A program made the position numbers and the translations under genes. The notes beneath the pieces were generated by a model. The model had not been told where the DNA came from, ran no database searches, and saw nothing but the letters and a program-made list of their open reading frames with translations. From Proteles cristata cristata (Eukaryota > Chordata > Mammalia > Carnivora > Hyaenidae), in assembly GCA_017311185.1 (NCBI GenBank), contig JAESUZ010004813.1:186001-250000 (forward strand): DNA of 64,000 nt. Reading direction: 5' to 3'. Shown in pieces: positions 33,111 to 45,650 of the stretch (the stretch's first letter is position 1; each line of letters opens with the position of its first letter).

Positions 33111-36100
33111 AGAAAGCAAAAAAAAAGGGGGGGGAAGGGGTGTACACAAAAAGAGATAAGCGTAAGAGTTTAGCATTGTCATTCTTGACCACATCTTCCT
33201 ATTTTGCTTCCAAATATAATTGAGCAATACTATTGGGACCATGAAATTAGGCACATGAAAATGAAAAGGTAATATACCAAAGTGGTGAAACCAAAATATT
33301 GATAATCAGAAACTTTGATTATATCATTGTGGTGCTAAGCCAATTTTTAGACTCATTGTTCAGTAAAATAAGTATTTCCCTTATGATTTAAATCATAAAA
33401 TGTTATTTTAGCTTTCCATTCATTCAGCTAACACTATGCCATTGATATACCCTTTATACAAATAATCAAGATAGAAACATCAACTGAAAGATATTGCTCA
33501 GAATTATGCTGTATTTCACTGATTTCTTGAAAAAAATACTGATTACAAATATAAAACCAGGTGTTCATCTCACATGAATCATGCCTAGTTATCAAATACC
33601 TGCAATACTTTCAGATCCTTTTCTTTAAAAGAGTATTGTGAATTTCTTGCTATTTTAGCATAACTTGAGCATTCAAATATCTTACTATTTAGACCCTCCC
33701 TGGCCCACTGGGGCACGTTGATGGTAGACTGCGACTTAAGCCCCAAAAGAAATCCCCAGAGGTCAATTGACTTCAAATAATTATTATTCCAGCAGTAATA
33801 GAAAGCATCTTTTAACATCTACCTTTAAACAGGTAGACTACTGTAATCATAGTTCTAAAGTGGTTTATTGTCTCATTACGTTACCAGTTTCTCACAGACT
33901 TTTGGTGTCTGGTTTTGGGGTTGAGATGTTAAGGGGAAAGCATTTAAAAGTCCTATGCTTCTCCAGCTGAAAAGTAATTACTCCTTTATTTGCACTCATT
34001 TATTCTTATTTGTAGCAAACATCCCTTTATCTTTCCTTTACTGGCTTCTATAGCTATATCTAAGTAAGGATAAATTAGAGTTAAACTTTGTTTTGATTTA
34101 AATCAAATGTTATATCTATATCTAGCTATATCCCAATGAGTATTTTATGAGTATTCAAAATTTACCTTAAAACATAGCATCTTTCTAATAACATATTTCT
34201 TATGTTTGTGATGAGACTGTACACTACGGTGAGTTACTTTAAACAATGCAGTCTGTCCTCAAATTCTATTGTTAATAATATTGTAGTAGACAGGTTGAGG
34301 ATTCAAAGGAAGAACTATGTTAACATTTCTGTTTTGCTTCCTTTGAGAAGTACTGTTTTTATACAGTTAAGTAAGGGCCCAATTAGTGAATTTTTTATTA
34401 TTTTATTTACACTTTGTAGCAGGAAAATGAAGGAATTTGGGGGCATAAAGAACAATTGTATGGCATTTGTAAAACTAAAAAAAAAAAAAAAAACCTTGCA
34501 TATTCAGATCCCCTGCTTTTGATCAGGCTAGACTACTTTAATGGACCTCACTCACTTAAACTAAAAATCACACTGTGGCATAGAAATGATTACAAATATT
34601 TTCCAGAAAAGCCCAAAATGACTATTCATTCTTCTTATATCCCACTGATTGTAAACAGGAGAAAAGCATCAGAGTTCTGATGTGATCTTTTTTCATGTAC
34701 ACTTTCCATGTTATATTCAAATTCTACAATTTGATTCATTTAGGAAGATAAATAGGAAAATAAAATTCCATATGAAAAGAAATTAATACAACTAGTCATA
34801 TTTCCCAAATGACAAATAAAAATATAGCTACGAGTTGTAGATGCCTAGCGCTATTTATCAGACTACATGTAAGCATAATGTAAGAAATAAATGCTTATGT
34901 AGCATGTAAGCCAGCCTTTGACCAGCTGTGGCACATAACCAGAAGTCATATTTTTGGAGGCACAAATGTCTTCTGCACAGGTAGTGTTCTATTTAACACC
35001 AGGGGCGTGACTTTTTCTACTTACATTTCCTGGAAAATAAGTACATATTTTGTAACCAGTTTATGAATAATGAAATACCTTCTCATGAATAGCTGACTTC
35101 ACAAGGCTCAGGGTTCCAACCTGGGTAAACAAGTATATATTTGTATGTCTGTCTAGATTTATGTGTACTTATGCTGCATTCCATAAACTGTTTCATAAAA
35201 AGGTTTCTGAAGGCCTCTGCTGACTCCCACTTTGCACATTTCATGAAGGGGTATGTGTGTAGAGGGGGTGGCTCTTCAGAGAAGGTTTCAAGTCATGCCT
35301 GTCTTTCTTGAGATCAATCACAGTCTACTTTAGCAAGTAGAGAATGTATGATCTCAAGATACTCCCCAAATCAGTAACATTCTACTGAAAGACAGAAGCA
35401 AGTAAGTGCTCTTAGTTTATCTGAGAGATTCTAGAGAGGTTTCTTGCTAGTGGAAAGAGTCAAAGAAGACATTGACGACTGTGAGCTAGTATGAAAAAGA
35501 ATATACTTCTGACCTAATAAAGGAAGAAATAGAGATAGAAACCAGTTGTGTGTGTGTACGTGTGATGTGTGGTATGTCAGGTTAGGGTGGTGGTCAGCCA
35601 TAAGGAATCTAACTTCTAGATATCAATCCATCTTGTTTCATTCAGCATCTATATTTTTGATTCCTTCAGTTATGTCCAAAGCAGCCTAATGAAAATGGTG
35701 AAGCCTCCTCTCTCTACACCCATCTCCCAATCCTGTCCCATATACACATACAGACAGATAAACTCAATGGATAAAGAAAAAAATGCCCTCAGGGTTCCTT
35801 TTTTTGGAGACGGAAGGTACAGTGGGTTTACAAATGGCCACAGAGATTACTCAGGCAACTTTCAATTACAAATTCAGTAAGTTTCTTTGGCTTCTCAGAG
35901 CCTGGGTGAGATGACAACTACAGGGATAATTAAAAGTCAATGTACATTTAAATTCCATTTTTGTTTAAAGAAAATTATACAAAACTGTGAAAATAATTTA
36001 TATGTTACTTATCTAGAAACTTAAGTAAGTATCTGTCACATTTACAATCCATTTGAGTTTTGATTTGCGTTGCAGATCCTGGGCTTTATTTTTTTCTTGA

Positions 36101-36736
36101 TAATTCTCTTACATTTTGCTATCAGTTAATAGGTGGCCATGGTGCCTTATTAAGGCATCCTTGTCTGAACAGAATGTAAACCATGCAATTAAAAATTCCC
36201 AATCATAGATAAAAGGTTATTTTCTATTCAAACATACAATTGCTCAAAATGCAAATAGACTTTTTTCCTAAATAAGTGCAGGCCTTTTATATGCATTTAA
36301 CTTATATGAATTTCATTACCATAAAATTATTTTGAAGTCTGTATGTATTCATCAATTTAAAAGTGATATTAATCTCTGCACCTCCCAATAATATTTTGAA
36401 AATTGTACTGAATTGTAAATCACATTTGTTCTAATGGTAGCATCATTGTAGGTGTTAAATAACAGCTCTGCTTTGTTGGGATGAGTCCTGAACTTTGCAA
36501 GTACTGTTATGCAAGAGTTTCAGAGATCCATTACATAAAATGTGTCCACCCTGTAATTATATGATCATTGTGAAATATTCAGACAAAACATATAAAGAAG
36601 TAAAAATCATCCATGATTAGCCTTACACTAAGAAATACAATTATAGTTTAAAAAAAAAAAAAAAACAGAACTACTAAAATGTTTAAGCCAAACATTAACA
36701 TATTTTCCTGATGGTAACAAAATTAGAGTAAGGTTA
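33111..36736. other. Unrecognised AT-rich stretch
   Basis: About 3.6 kb with no element that I can name. It includes an A/G tract with eight G at 33127-33134, a 17-A run at 34477-34493, a GT-rich patch at 35548-35572 and a 16-A run at 36650-36665. Open frames (at most 106 codons) have no domains. Confidence 0.5.
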
Positions 36737-36752
36737 GAAGAAACACTACATC

Positions 36753-36984
36753 GGGGCACATGGGTGGCTCAGGTGGTTAAGTGTCCAATTTCAGCTCAAG
36801 TCATGATCTCACAGTCTGTGAGTTTGAGCCCCACAGCAGGCTCTGTGCTGACAGCCCAGAGGCTGGATCTTGCTTCAGATGCTGTGTCTCCCTCTCTCTC
36901 TCTCTCTCTCTCTCTGCCCCTCCCCCGCTCATGTGCTGTCTCTGTCTCAAAAATAAATAAATATTTAAAAAACTAAAAGAAGAA
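36753..36984 (+). mobile_element. Felid CAN-SINE
   Basis: Starts ggggcacatgggtggctcag, with 'gagtttgagccccacagcag', a (TC)n tract and the tail 'aaaaataaataaatattt'. The duplication gaagaaacactacatc (36737-36752) / gaagaaacagtacatc (36985-37000) matches at 15 of 16 bases. Confidence 0.97.
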
Positions 36985-37000
36985 GAAGAAACAGTACATC

Positions 37001-37529
37001 AGTTAAATACCCCCAATCACTTAACTACTAAGTGCTCCATACTTCTGCTTATTTGGGTATATCTTCCACCCCCATTTACTCTATTAGATTTGAAGAGAAT
37101 ACAGCTGTATGCATTCAGCCACACAGTAGTCCTCCTCAATCCCTTCATTCTCTTGAAGACCAAGTCCCTTTGACTCAGCTTCCAAAATATACCTCCACTC
37201 CTCTATCTCTACTGTCACTGCCTTTGTCTAGTCCTTCATCATCCTGTGCTTAGAGCTCCTGTCTGTCTCCCTGCTTCCTTCCCTTTCTGCCACTTTGAAA
37301 TAGATTCTTATTCAACAGCCAAATATGGCTGTTAATAAATAAATGGACTTATCTATTCAATCATTCATGGCCTTGAACCTACTGTGTGCCCCATATTTTC
37401 CTATGAGCAAAACAAAGTTCCTCTCTTCATGCAACAACTTAGAGGTTCTGGGATTCCCCAGGCCTTCTTAGGCCTCCATGTTCTTTCTCAGGTGCCTGTT
37501 AGAGGAAGACTTCTGTGCTCCCCACCCCA
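37001..37529. other. Unrecognised pyrimidine-rich sequence
   Basis: C/T-rich, with no intact gene. It could be more L2 upstream of the clearer L2 end, but I cannot support that. Confidence 0.45.
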
Positions 37530-37760
37530 CCCCACATGCCTGGTTGGATAAGTGCCCATACTTGTGTTTTCAGGGTTTCCTGTGCGTTCCTGCCTTTCAG
37601 CTGTTGCCTACCACTGTATCATCATGGTTAACTACCTTTCTGTCTTCCTGTGTTAGATTGTGAGTCCTCTAAGGAGGGACTCTGTGTTTCTACTCTTGTT
37701 TATTAGGTTACGTCATGACCTCGTGATCTAACTACCAGTTATTGGAATATTGTTGGAGGG
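37530..37760 (+). mobile_element. L2 fragment
   Basis: 'ataagtgcccatacttgtgt', 'ttcctgtgcgttcctgcctt', 'gttagattgtgagtcctcta' and 'aggagggactctgtgtttct' follow the L2 3' end in order. Confidence 0.6.
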
Positions 37761-39568
37761 GGGGAAGGCCCAGAGAATTTAATTTCAGTATCATACAGAA
37801 ATGAAGCAGAAAAAAAAAAAGGCAAATCAAATCAATACAAACAAAAAAAACAATGATGAGTCTCAGGTTCAGAAATCCCTTCTGGGCTTTTCTTTCTTAT
37901 ATCTCCTAGACAGTTTTTAGAATGTGGTTGGTTGAAAATGACCCCAATTAGGGTAGGGATCACCTAAAAGGGAACAAGTTTGTGGAGACTGAAAATACAG
38001 CCAAACTCAAACCCATTTTTAACCTTCCAGCTGGGTGATTCTCTGCAAATTAATAAATGCAAGACCTATTTTTCTCATTTCTATCCCAATAATGAATATG
38101 TAGGTCATGAAATATCTCATCAGTTTTCTCCCAGGTAGATGAAAACATGGTATGATGCTAATGGTGAGTTATAGCATGCAGTGTGAGTTTTTATTTACTT
38201 CAGTCACTGGGAATTTTCTGACTCTCCTTGAAGTCTGGGCCTATCCCTTAGGCCTATTCATCTCCATTCCTTCTATTTTTCCAGGCATAGGAATGTGGTA
38301 GGGTGTGTTAGACAGTGGTTTACAGTCAAACATAATTGGTCAGATCTCTCAAAAAATATGTTTTTCTGAGATTCTGTCTGCAGAAAGAACATTGAATCCA
38401 CATGTGTTGTTTTCTCTTGTTGCCATTGACATCCAGCAGTCAACATCTGGTCTGTTTTCAGTTTTTTAAAAAAACTTCTTTTCTTTTTTTTTAATGTGGT
38501 TTTCCTATTTTTCTAAACTTACCCCAGATGCCAAGATTGTCTAAATTCTAACCTTTTGTCCAGAGATTTATTTTGTATGGATAATAGTTCAGTAAATGAA
38601 TATTATCACTTTTTTCTGCAAAATGAAAGATGAGAATACTTGTTTGTGTTCTCTTTGGCTTTTCTAAAGATGAATTGGCTTTTTACAGCAAAAATGTTTT
38701 AAAGTTGAATTTTGTGCTTTTCTAATTAAAAGGGTATTTTTAAAATAACTGAAAAAAGCTGGCCTAATATATCAGAAGAATATAATATATTCTTCATCAT
38801 GGCTCAGGATGAATTGGCTTGATTTTGCCAAGGCCAAAGGATTCATTTTTGTCAGTGCTGAATTCATTCACCTTCTTAATCCTGGTTTAGAATATATTAT
38901 ATTGTAGAGATTGGAGAACTAAGGACACCTCTTCAAGTTTTAATAGGAGGAAATAAAAACTCACATTAAGACTTGTCTTGGAATGACTCATAGATTCAAC
39001 AGTGATCACTCTCCAAAATAAAATAACCCTATGTTTAGGGGGGAAGAGATAATTAGAGGCTCTGACCAGTTCAAGTTTCAATTCTAAAGAACGAAGATTT
39101 TCTGTTCAACTTTAACCCATGTGAATTTCTTGAATTTCAGCCGATTTTATTTTACAACTGGAAAGTATCAGGACCACCATGAAAAAAGAGACAGCAATTT
39201 GGTCTGTTAAAAATTATTAAGTAAATATTGATTTCTCGGGAGAAAAACTCAAACCACAGACATCCACACCCAATAATTAACTAATCTATTCTAAATGCCA
39301 AAAATGAATAGAAAAAAAATTAGAAAAAGAATTGATGGCTTTTATCCACAATTTGACAGGTATATGAAATACCAAAGGCAAATTTCAGTTGCCTAGAGCT
39401 TAGATTGCCAAATACTTTACTTCTTTGGTCTTACGTATTTAATGTTTTTTTTAATTAAAATATTTAAATATAAAGTGCTGTTTAAATAATTCTACTGTTC
39501 TTATTCCTCTTTCCCTATGACTAATGACTGTGAAGCCATGATCATTTTTGCCCAAAAATTACTTATAG
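37761..39568. other. Unrecognised sequence
   Basis: About 1.8 kb without a recognised element. A near-palindrome lies at 38775-38795 (gaagaatata ... tatattcttc). Confidence 0.5.
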
Positions 39569-39584
39569 CTATTTAGCTTCTTTA

Positions 39585-39794
39585 ATTTTTAATAATATTT
39601 TTTTTATTTTTGAGAGACAGAGAAAGACAGAGTGCAACTGGGGGAAAGGCAGAGAGAGAGGGAGACAAAAATCCAAAACAGGCTCCAGGCTCTGAGCCGT
39701 CAGCACAGAACCTGACATGGAGCTCAAACCCACCATGAGATCATGACCTGAGCTACAGTCAGACACTTAACTGACTGAGCCACCCAGATGCCCC
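39585..39794 (-). mobile_element. Felid CAN-SINE, antisense
   Basis: Begins in the T-rich tail, then 'caaaacaggctccaggctct', and ends 'ccacccagatgccc'. Target-site duplication ctatttagcttcttta at 39569-39584 and just after the element. It forms an inverted pair with the next SINE, 87 bp away. Confidence 0.96.
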
Positions 39795-39881
39795 TATTTA
39801 GCTTCTTTACCTCAAAGATTAGCACAAATGTTGCTGACATTTCTTTCTTATTGTCTTCCATTAAGAACATGTAGCCCGAGA

Positions 39882-40109
39882 GGCGCCTGGGTGGCTCATT
39901 CGGTTGAGCTTCCGGCTTTGGATCAGGTCATGATCTCACAGTTCACGGGTTTGACCCCTGTGTTGGGCTATGTGCTGATAGCTAGTTCAGAGCCGGGAGC
40001 TTGCTTCCGATTCTGTATCTCCCTCTCTCTCGACCCTTCCCTGCTCTCGCTCGCTTGCTCTCTCTCTCTCTCTATCAGAAATAAATAAAAACATTAAAAA
40101 ATTTTAAAA
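39882..40109 (+). mobile_element. Felid CAN-SINE
   Basis: Starts 'aggcgcctgggtggctcatt', with 'gctgatagctagttcagagc' and the tail 'agaaataaataaaaac'. The duplication aagaacatgtagcccgag (39864-39881) / aagaacatgtagcctgag (40110-40127) matches at 17 of 18 bases. Confidence 0.97.
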
Positions 40110-40127
40110 AAGAACATGTAGCCTGAG

Positions 40128-40768
40128 AAGTTACAAAAGAGGATACAAGGCATTCTGTAGTGTTCCTATTTCAATTTGAAGATTATTCTTTTCAAATGTT
40201 TTAATGTTAATAGGTCTAGAAATCATTCTCTGCTGTATTTTCTAATTTATGCCACCAGATACTACTAGAATTTTCTTTTAGGAAACTGATTTCTATAAGC
40301 AGCATTGTGAATATGATTATTAATGTATGAATACATGATCTTGGGCACATCATAAGAGCTGGTGTGTATTGACTGGTACAATTTAGAAACTTCACATTTG
40401 GGAAAAATAGTCATAGTGAAATATGCTTTCATGATAAGGATGAGGGTTTTGAAATTTCAGCAAATTAAAAGAACACTGTCCAAAGATTATTTACAAAACA
40501 CATCATTGTCCCGAAGTCAGTTCCATAAATACTATAGATATATGAAAAGTATCTCCCTTGGTCTCTAATAATGAAGAACCGCTCTATAATTTCAGGATTG
40601 GTTATCTGTCTAAAAGGTTGAGTGGCAAGAACATCACTAAAGGCTGGTTTTATTTTTTTCCCATTAGCCCACAATGAGTTGCATTTTAAAGTAAACTCTA
40701 CTCAGGATTTCAGGATTTGGGGCAGAGATAAAATTTGAGTCCAGTCTTCCAAATCATGAACTTTCCAT
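40128..40768. other. Unrecognised AT-rich sequence
   Basis: No repeat or exon recognised. The 68- and 69-codon frames on opposite strands at 40362-40674 are chance. Confidence 0.55.
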
Positions 40769-40784
40769 AAAAATTATAGAGTCA

Positions 40785-41004
40785 TAGGGGCGCCTGGGTG
40801 GCTCAGTCGGTTAAGCGTCCGACTTCAGCTCAGGTCATGATCTCGCGGTTCGTGGGTTCAAGCCCCGCGTCGGGCTCTGTGCTGACTGCCAGCTCAGAGC
40901 CTGGAGCCTGTTTCAGAGTCTGTGTCTCCCTCTCTCTCTGACCCTCCCCTGCTCACGCTGTCTCTCTCTCTCTCTCTCCTAGAAATAAATAAAACATTTT
41001 AAAA
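40785..41004 (+). mobile_element. Young, near-consensus felid CAN-SINE
   Basis: Head GGGGCGCCTGGGTGGCTCAG, A box TGGCTCAGTCGG, B box region 'cgtgggttcaagccccgcg', 'gactgccagctcagagcctg' and the tail 'ctagaaataaataaaaca'. The 16-base duplication aaaaattatagagtca lies at 40769-40784 and again after the tail (to 41019). This copy is among the least diverged in the window. Confidence 0.98.
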
Positions 41005-41020
41005 AAAATTATAGAGTCAC

Positions 41021-42569
41021 ATGATTCCTGGTCTTGTGTTTTCATTGAAATCACAAGATTCCTATAGCATACAATGAAAGATAAACAGATGTAAGGTCAA
41101 AGAACCATAAGAACTCCTTCAATATTATGTCATAGCCAGGCACTGTGTTATATATTATTAATTAGTTTGAAAGTAACTTCTGGATATTTAATCCTTTTCA
41201 AAACTTCTTTTTATTGCTCTTCATCTTCAGAGCTTCTTTGGATTTCAAAAAAGGAAGCTTCAGATTTTGGAAGTAACAAATTAGGCATTGGAAATCAAAG
41301 CCCACCAGATGATGCAAATGACAACATGGATGATATTAATGAGGCCTAAACAAATATAGCCCTGGCTTACCAAGTGCTCTTGTATCCACCTTGCTTTTCC
41401 AGAACAAGTCCCATTTAAGATAATGCAGCCAGGTAGTGGTAGGCATGGACTAGATTTTGGACGAGGAATAACTCTTCATTCATTGAGTCATGCATCTCCT
41501 TCTCTTCTTTATCATTTTAAGTGTTAATTATGCAGATGTTGTTGAATAATGGCCATTTCCCCCCATCTTAACTGAATAATATTAACACACTTTGCCCTGG
41601 ACATCTGTCAAGATTGCATTATTGGTGATGTTGGCTGCCTGCGATATGTACCCCCTTCGTTACTGGGCAATGAATGGGATGAGGAATCACCCATTATTTT
41701 CAAAGTCCAGAAAAGGAAGAGATGCCAGGTGCTTGGTTTTGCAGCAGCTAGGTTAGAGGCTTATAAATTTGACATTGCCGGTCAGACACTCAGCCCACTA
41801 CTGTCACAAGTCCACTACAGAGTGAGTGATGCAAAGATGCAGGGACAAAGGAGATTCCATCTTGGTGCATATAGTAGACACAACAGTTACAGGGTCCGCA
41901 CTGGAAATGGCAGAAAATCTCCAAGATTGGAGGTGGGAAGCAATATCTGGCATCATGCAGCTGTAGCCATAATGTGCATTCCAATGTTTCCTGAAGAGTA
42001 ATTTTAGTTGTGTTCCTGATGCTCAAGCTTTCTTGGTTCCTGGGTTTTTTGTTTTGTTTTGTTTTGGTTTGGTTTGGTTTTTGTCCTGAGCCTAGCTTTC
42101 CAATTTTTCTGCATATTCTGTGAGTATCCAGTAAGCTTTCTGAGAAATTCCTTTTAGATTTAAGTTGTCCAGAGTCAGTTCTGGTTAGTTTCAGTGAGGA
42201 ACTCTGATAGTTAAATGGCTTGCATAGATAAAGCTATGCTTTCTGCATCTTGGAATACCAGTGAATATGTTTGCTTTGGTGTAGATTTGACTCACTAGCA
42301 GGGAAATATATCAAGGGCCAGCTTAATTTTTGCCTGTAAGTGCTTGCTGTCCATTCTAACCTCTCCAGAAATTTTCCTATCAATCAGCAAAATATTATAA
42401 GTCAAATATATTTCTCTTTCTCTCTTTCAGCTGGTGAGCTCAATTATTCTTCCTTTATGTAAGCTTTCCAAAGGCTTTACTATAAACTATGCATCATATA
42501 GAGATCTAAAGAAATTTGCTAAATTTTTGTTATCTTCATAAGTCTCCCTCCCATCATTGTTCTTTCTAA
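41021..42569. other. Unrecognised sequence with a weak exon candidate
   Basis: No repeat family recognised. A (TTTTG/TTTGG) simple repeat lies at 42045-42083. The 90-codon frame at 41729-42001 has no known domain. Confidence 0.5.
41231..41349 (+). other. Weak candidate terminal exon
   Basis: A pyrimidine-rich run ends in 'cttcatcttcag' at 41219-41230, a plausible 3' splice site. It is followed by an open reading of about 39 codons to TAA at 41347-41349. The reading is hydrophilic and acidic at the end (...SPPDDANDNMDDINEA), unlike the T-rich chance frames nearby. I do not recognise the peptide. No upstream exon or AATAAA close downstream is visible, so this could well be chance. Confidence 0.12.
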
Positions 42570-42720
42570 GTGGCAAGAGCACTGGACCAGAAGTCTGGAG
42601 AATGTACTTCCTAGTCCTTGTTCTTTTCCCAATTTGATTTGTCACCTTCATAAATGGCTTCATCATTCTGGGTATGAGTTGCCCATGTGCAAAATGCGGG
42701 AAAGGAAATCTCAGGAATGT
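42570..42720 (+). mobile_element. MIR element
   Basis: 'aagagcactggaccagaagt', 'ctggagaatgtacttcctag', 'gtatgagttgcccatgtgca' and 'aaatgcgggaaagg' follow the MIR order (recognised by eye). Confidence 0.65.
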
Positions 42721-44454
42721 AGGCTATATCCTTTCTTCTTGTATTACTACTCGCTTCATAGAATCTGGTTTTATAAGAAAATGTAATGGGAAAATTTGCC
42801 CTAATCTCCCCAACCCCTCAAAATAAGCATCATAATCCATCTTTCAATAAAACATAAAGAGAAAAAGGGGACAATAAAAGCAGGGGAAAAAAACCTTGGT
42901 TGTTTTTTTGTTTTTTTTTTTGATAGAAGTTCATGAACTATAGCAAGTTAGTTTCAATTTTCTAGAGCTTTGAACAATTAATCTTAATTATTGCCCAGAT
43001 AAACTAAACACGCACAATTTCAGGTTTTTAAAAAGAATCCCATTCATTAAAATAAAGGGGCCAGGCTTAGGTAGAGTGATATATTTAGGAAGCACTAGAC
43101 TTGTAATTTTCCAACATCTGTAGGGAGTTAAAAAACAATCATGACGATCGTTTCAGTGACTCTGAAGCCAGCATTGTGAGTAATCTTTAGACGTTTTATG
43201 GGTTCTACAAAATCATCAAATAGATTTTCAAACAGTGTTCACAGTAAGAACCACACCTCTTTTTTTCTGGGCATGGAAAAACCATGTAAAAGAGATTCTC
43301 AATGAAGCCAACATTGTAAGTAACAGACACAGAGTTTATTTTTAGAAACTGGGTTGCTATTAGTACATAGTTGGGCACTTTCTAGTCTGACTTAAACACA
43401 CAAGAAACACCTTCCTGATCATTTATAGAGCAAGGTCTTGTCTCCACCCTATATAAAGTATAAAATATTAAGGTTCTAATAATAGGGATACACCTAATAA
43501 ATGCATTGATGGGTGCTTTCTCTCTCAACACAATTAAATTGCCCCAAGCAATATCTAGTTAATGAGGTCTTAAATTGTCAAGAATAAATAGGTACATTCT
43601 GCCTTAACTTCAACATGAAGCTATGGCAGACACTGCTCTTTTCAGCTATTGAAATTTATTCTGGACCCTCTGCTTATCTTTTCAAGGTCCTTTTAGTGAG
43701 AATGGTTCATGGACTTCCAGCTGCCTTTGTGCTACACATGAGCCCTCTTTTATTGGAAGCTGACACTGTACTAACAAAGAACTGCTGGTAAATGGCTATA
43801 CTGGGAAATTTAAGCTTAGGAATATTAGAAAAAGACACTTAGTTCTGTGTTACCCTTGAGCCTTTATAGAAGGCATGAGGTACTTCTTCTTCTAATGAAA
43901 ACCAGAAGAAATACTGAATGAAGGCTAGCCTCACATGTAATGAAGAAGATGTGTATTTTACAGGCTTTCTCCCTGGTATTCCCTTCATTTATATCTTGAC
44001 TTTTCACATTTCTGTAGTAGGGGAAATCCACTCACTGAACTTTTCAAACTAAGATATAAAATCATCATGTCCCTAGGAGAGGTACAATGATTTCAATTCA
44101 TATTAAGGCACACATGACTGATATTAGAGTATTTCTGAAGGCTGGTTAGTATAAGAAGAAAACGATATGAAGATACTAAGAGCCTAAAAAAAGAGACATT
44201 CTTGGAAGTTGGGCAGGAAGCTTAATTCATCCACAAAGTAACATGGGGAAGCAGGTATTTAGGAGGGAGTTGTGGGTAACTTGGTTACCCACAAGGCTTA
44301 CAGAGAAGCAGCAACATGACTTGTTTTAATGGAGAACCCTTGCTTAGGCCTGACTTGATGTCCAAAAGTATATTGGGTAAATTTTGGCAAAGGAAATCCC
44401 AGGAGGACTTTGGGTTTATTGCCTTTCTTCACCTCTGTTATATGAGTTTCTTGG
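42721..44454. other. Unrecognised sequence
   Basis: About 1.7 kb with no named element. Two similar phrases, 'gaagccagcattgtgagtaa' (about 43168) and 'gaagccaacattgtaagtaa' (about 43303), sit about 135 bp apart. Confidence 0.5.
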
Positions 44455-44545
44455 GGGTAAGAAGTGCTACTGTTTTATTGACCACTGGATTCCCAGCACC
44501 TGAAAAGTGATTGGTACATGGGAAGGACTCAATAAATACTAGTTT
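44455..44545 (+). mobile_element. L2 3' tip
   Basis: 'attcccagcacctgaaaagt', 'attggtacatgggaaggact' and 'caataaatactag' match the L2 3' end. Confidence 0.6.
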
Positions 44546-45514
44546 TAGGAAGGAAGAGGTAGAGGCATATTGAGAACACCCAGTGACATGAAATCTGAGG
44601 TATGTGGTCTTCAGTAGTCCAAGGAGCATGGAGCTATCTTCAAGAAGACTGACTGTGCTGTATACAAGAAGATTCCACAACACACTCAAGGGAGTGTGGT
44701 TGTAAGATAGGTGGCACCCCATCCTCCTGCTAAAGGTTGTCTTGCTATGTTCACACTCCCCAAAGTTCCCTCTGGCTTCTGACTGACCTCCTACTGCATA
44801 GTCCTTCCTTCCTGGAGCACCAAGATGTATCTGTGTCAACCATCATGCTGCCCTCTGGCTTTCTGTGACTACTGGTCCTCAACTGAGGTCCAACCTTTAT
44901 TCCTGGAATTCACAACTTGTCCTTTAGACACCAAGTCAGCACAAACCCTATGACTTTCCAGGTGGTTCAGACTGAGTAGCAAACTTTCATTCTTAAGCAT
45001 GTCCCCAATCTGGTCTCTGCCCAACTGTGCCACGCCCCATGTTCATGGTGTGGTATAAATCTGAGAGTGAGATTAAGACTTTAGAGAAGAGAACCAGTGG
45101 GTTCTCTTTGAGGAGCTAACAACAGCAGAGCCTGAGGAAAGGAGAGGAGGACAGCACAAAAAGGAATTCCATGGGATCTAGGAGCATGGAAAGGGGGATG
45201 GGAGCAAAAAACTCTATATACTTTAAAATCTGGCCCTGGATTTGTCCTGTCCCAAATGCTGACTGTACCAGCCTGTAAAACATTTAGAGAGATGCACAAC
45301 TGTGCAAACAAAGCAAATTGCAAACCAGTTTTAGTAATTTCTCAATGAAGGGATTACCCTGTAATTCTCTGTGAACCTCCTATTTTGCAAGCCCAAAGGG
45401 AAAATAGTTTGTTCTAGACACGTCTATTATTGCTTGTCCCACCCTCAGCTAGTTGGAAGGGAAACCGCCCTTGCCTTCAAGTCCCTGCTGAGTATGCACA
45501 ACCATGCTCACTGG
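44546..45514. other. Unrecognised sequence
   Basis: It includes the 133-codon minus-strand frame at 44438-44839, which begins in L2 and shows no domain. Nothing else was recognised. Confidence 0.5.
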
Positions 45515-45650
45515 CCTTGTCCATAAAATATGGTCAAAATAGTGTCTGCCTCCCAAGTTGTTATTGGGATTAAATGAATCATGTCTACAGTGTTTAGGAG
45601 ATTGTCTGGCACATAGTAAGCATCCAATAAATGTCAACAGTGATACTGTG
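45515..45650 (+). mobile_element. MIR element 3' half
   Basis: 'tgtccataaaatatggtcaa', 'tgttattgggattaaatgaa' and 'gtctggcacatagtaagcat' followed by 'ccaataaatgtcaa' are the MIR tail. Confidence 0.75.

Noticed and set aside
40785..41004. tRNA gene, because A- and B-box-like sequences are present
   Set aside because: The boxes belong to the tRNA-derived head of a SINE. No acceptor stem or anticodon arm pairs properly, and the TC tract and A-tail follow. The same applies to all SINE copies.
44438..44839. 133-codon minus-strand frame
   Set aside because: It starts in an L2 fragment and has no recognisable domain, splice signal or coding bias.
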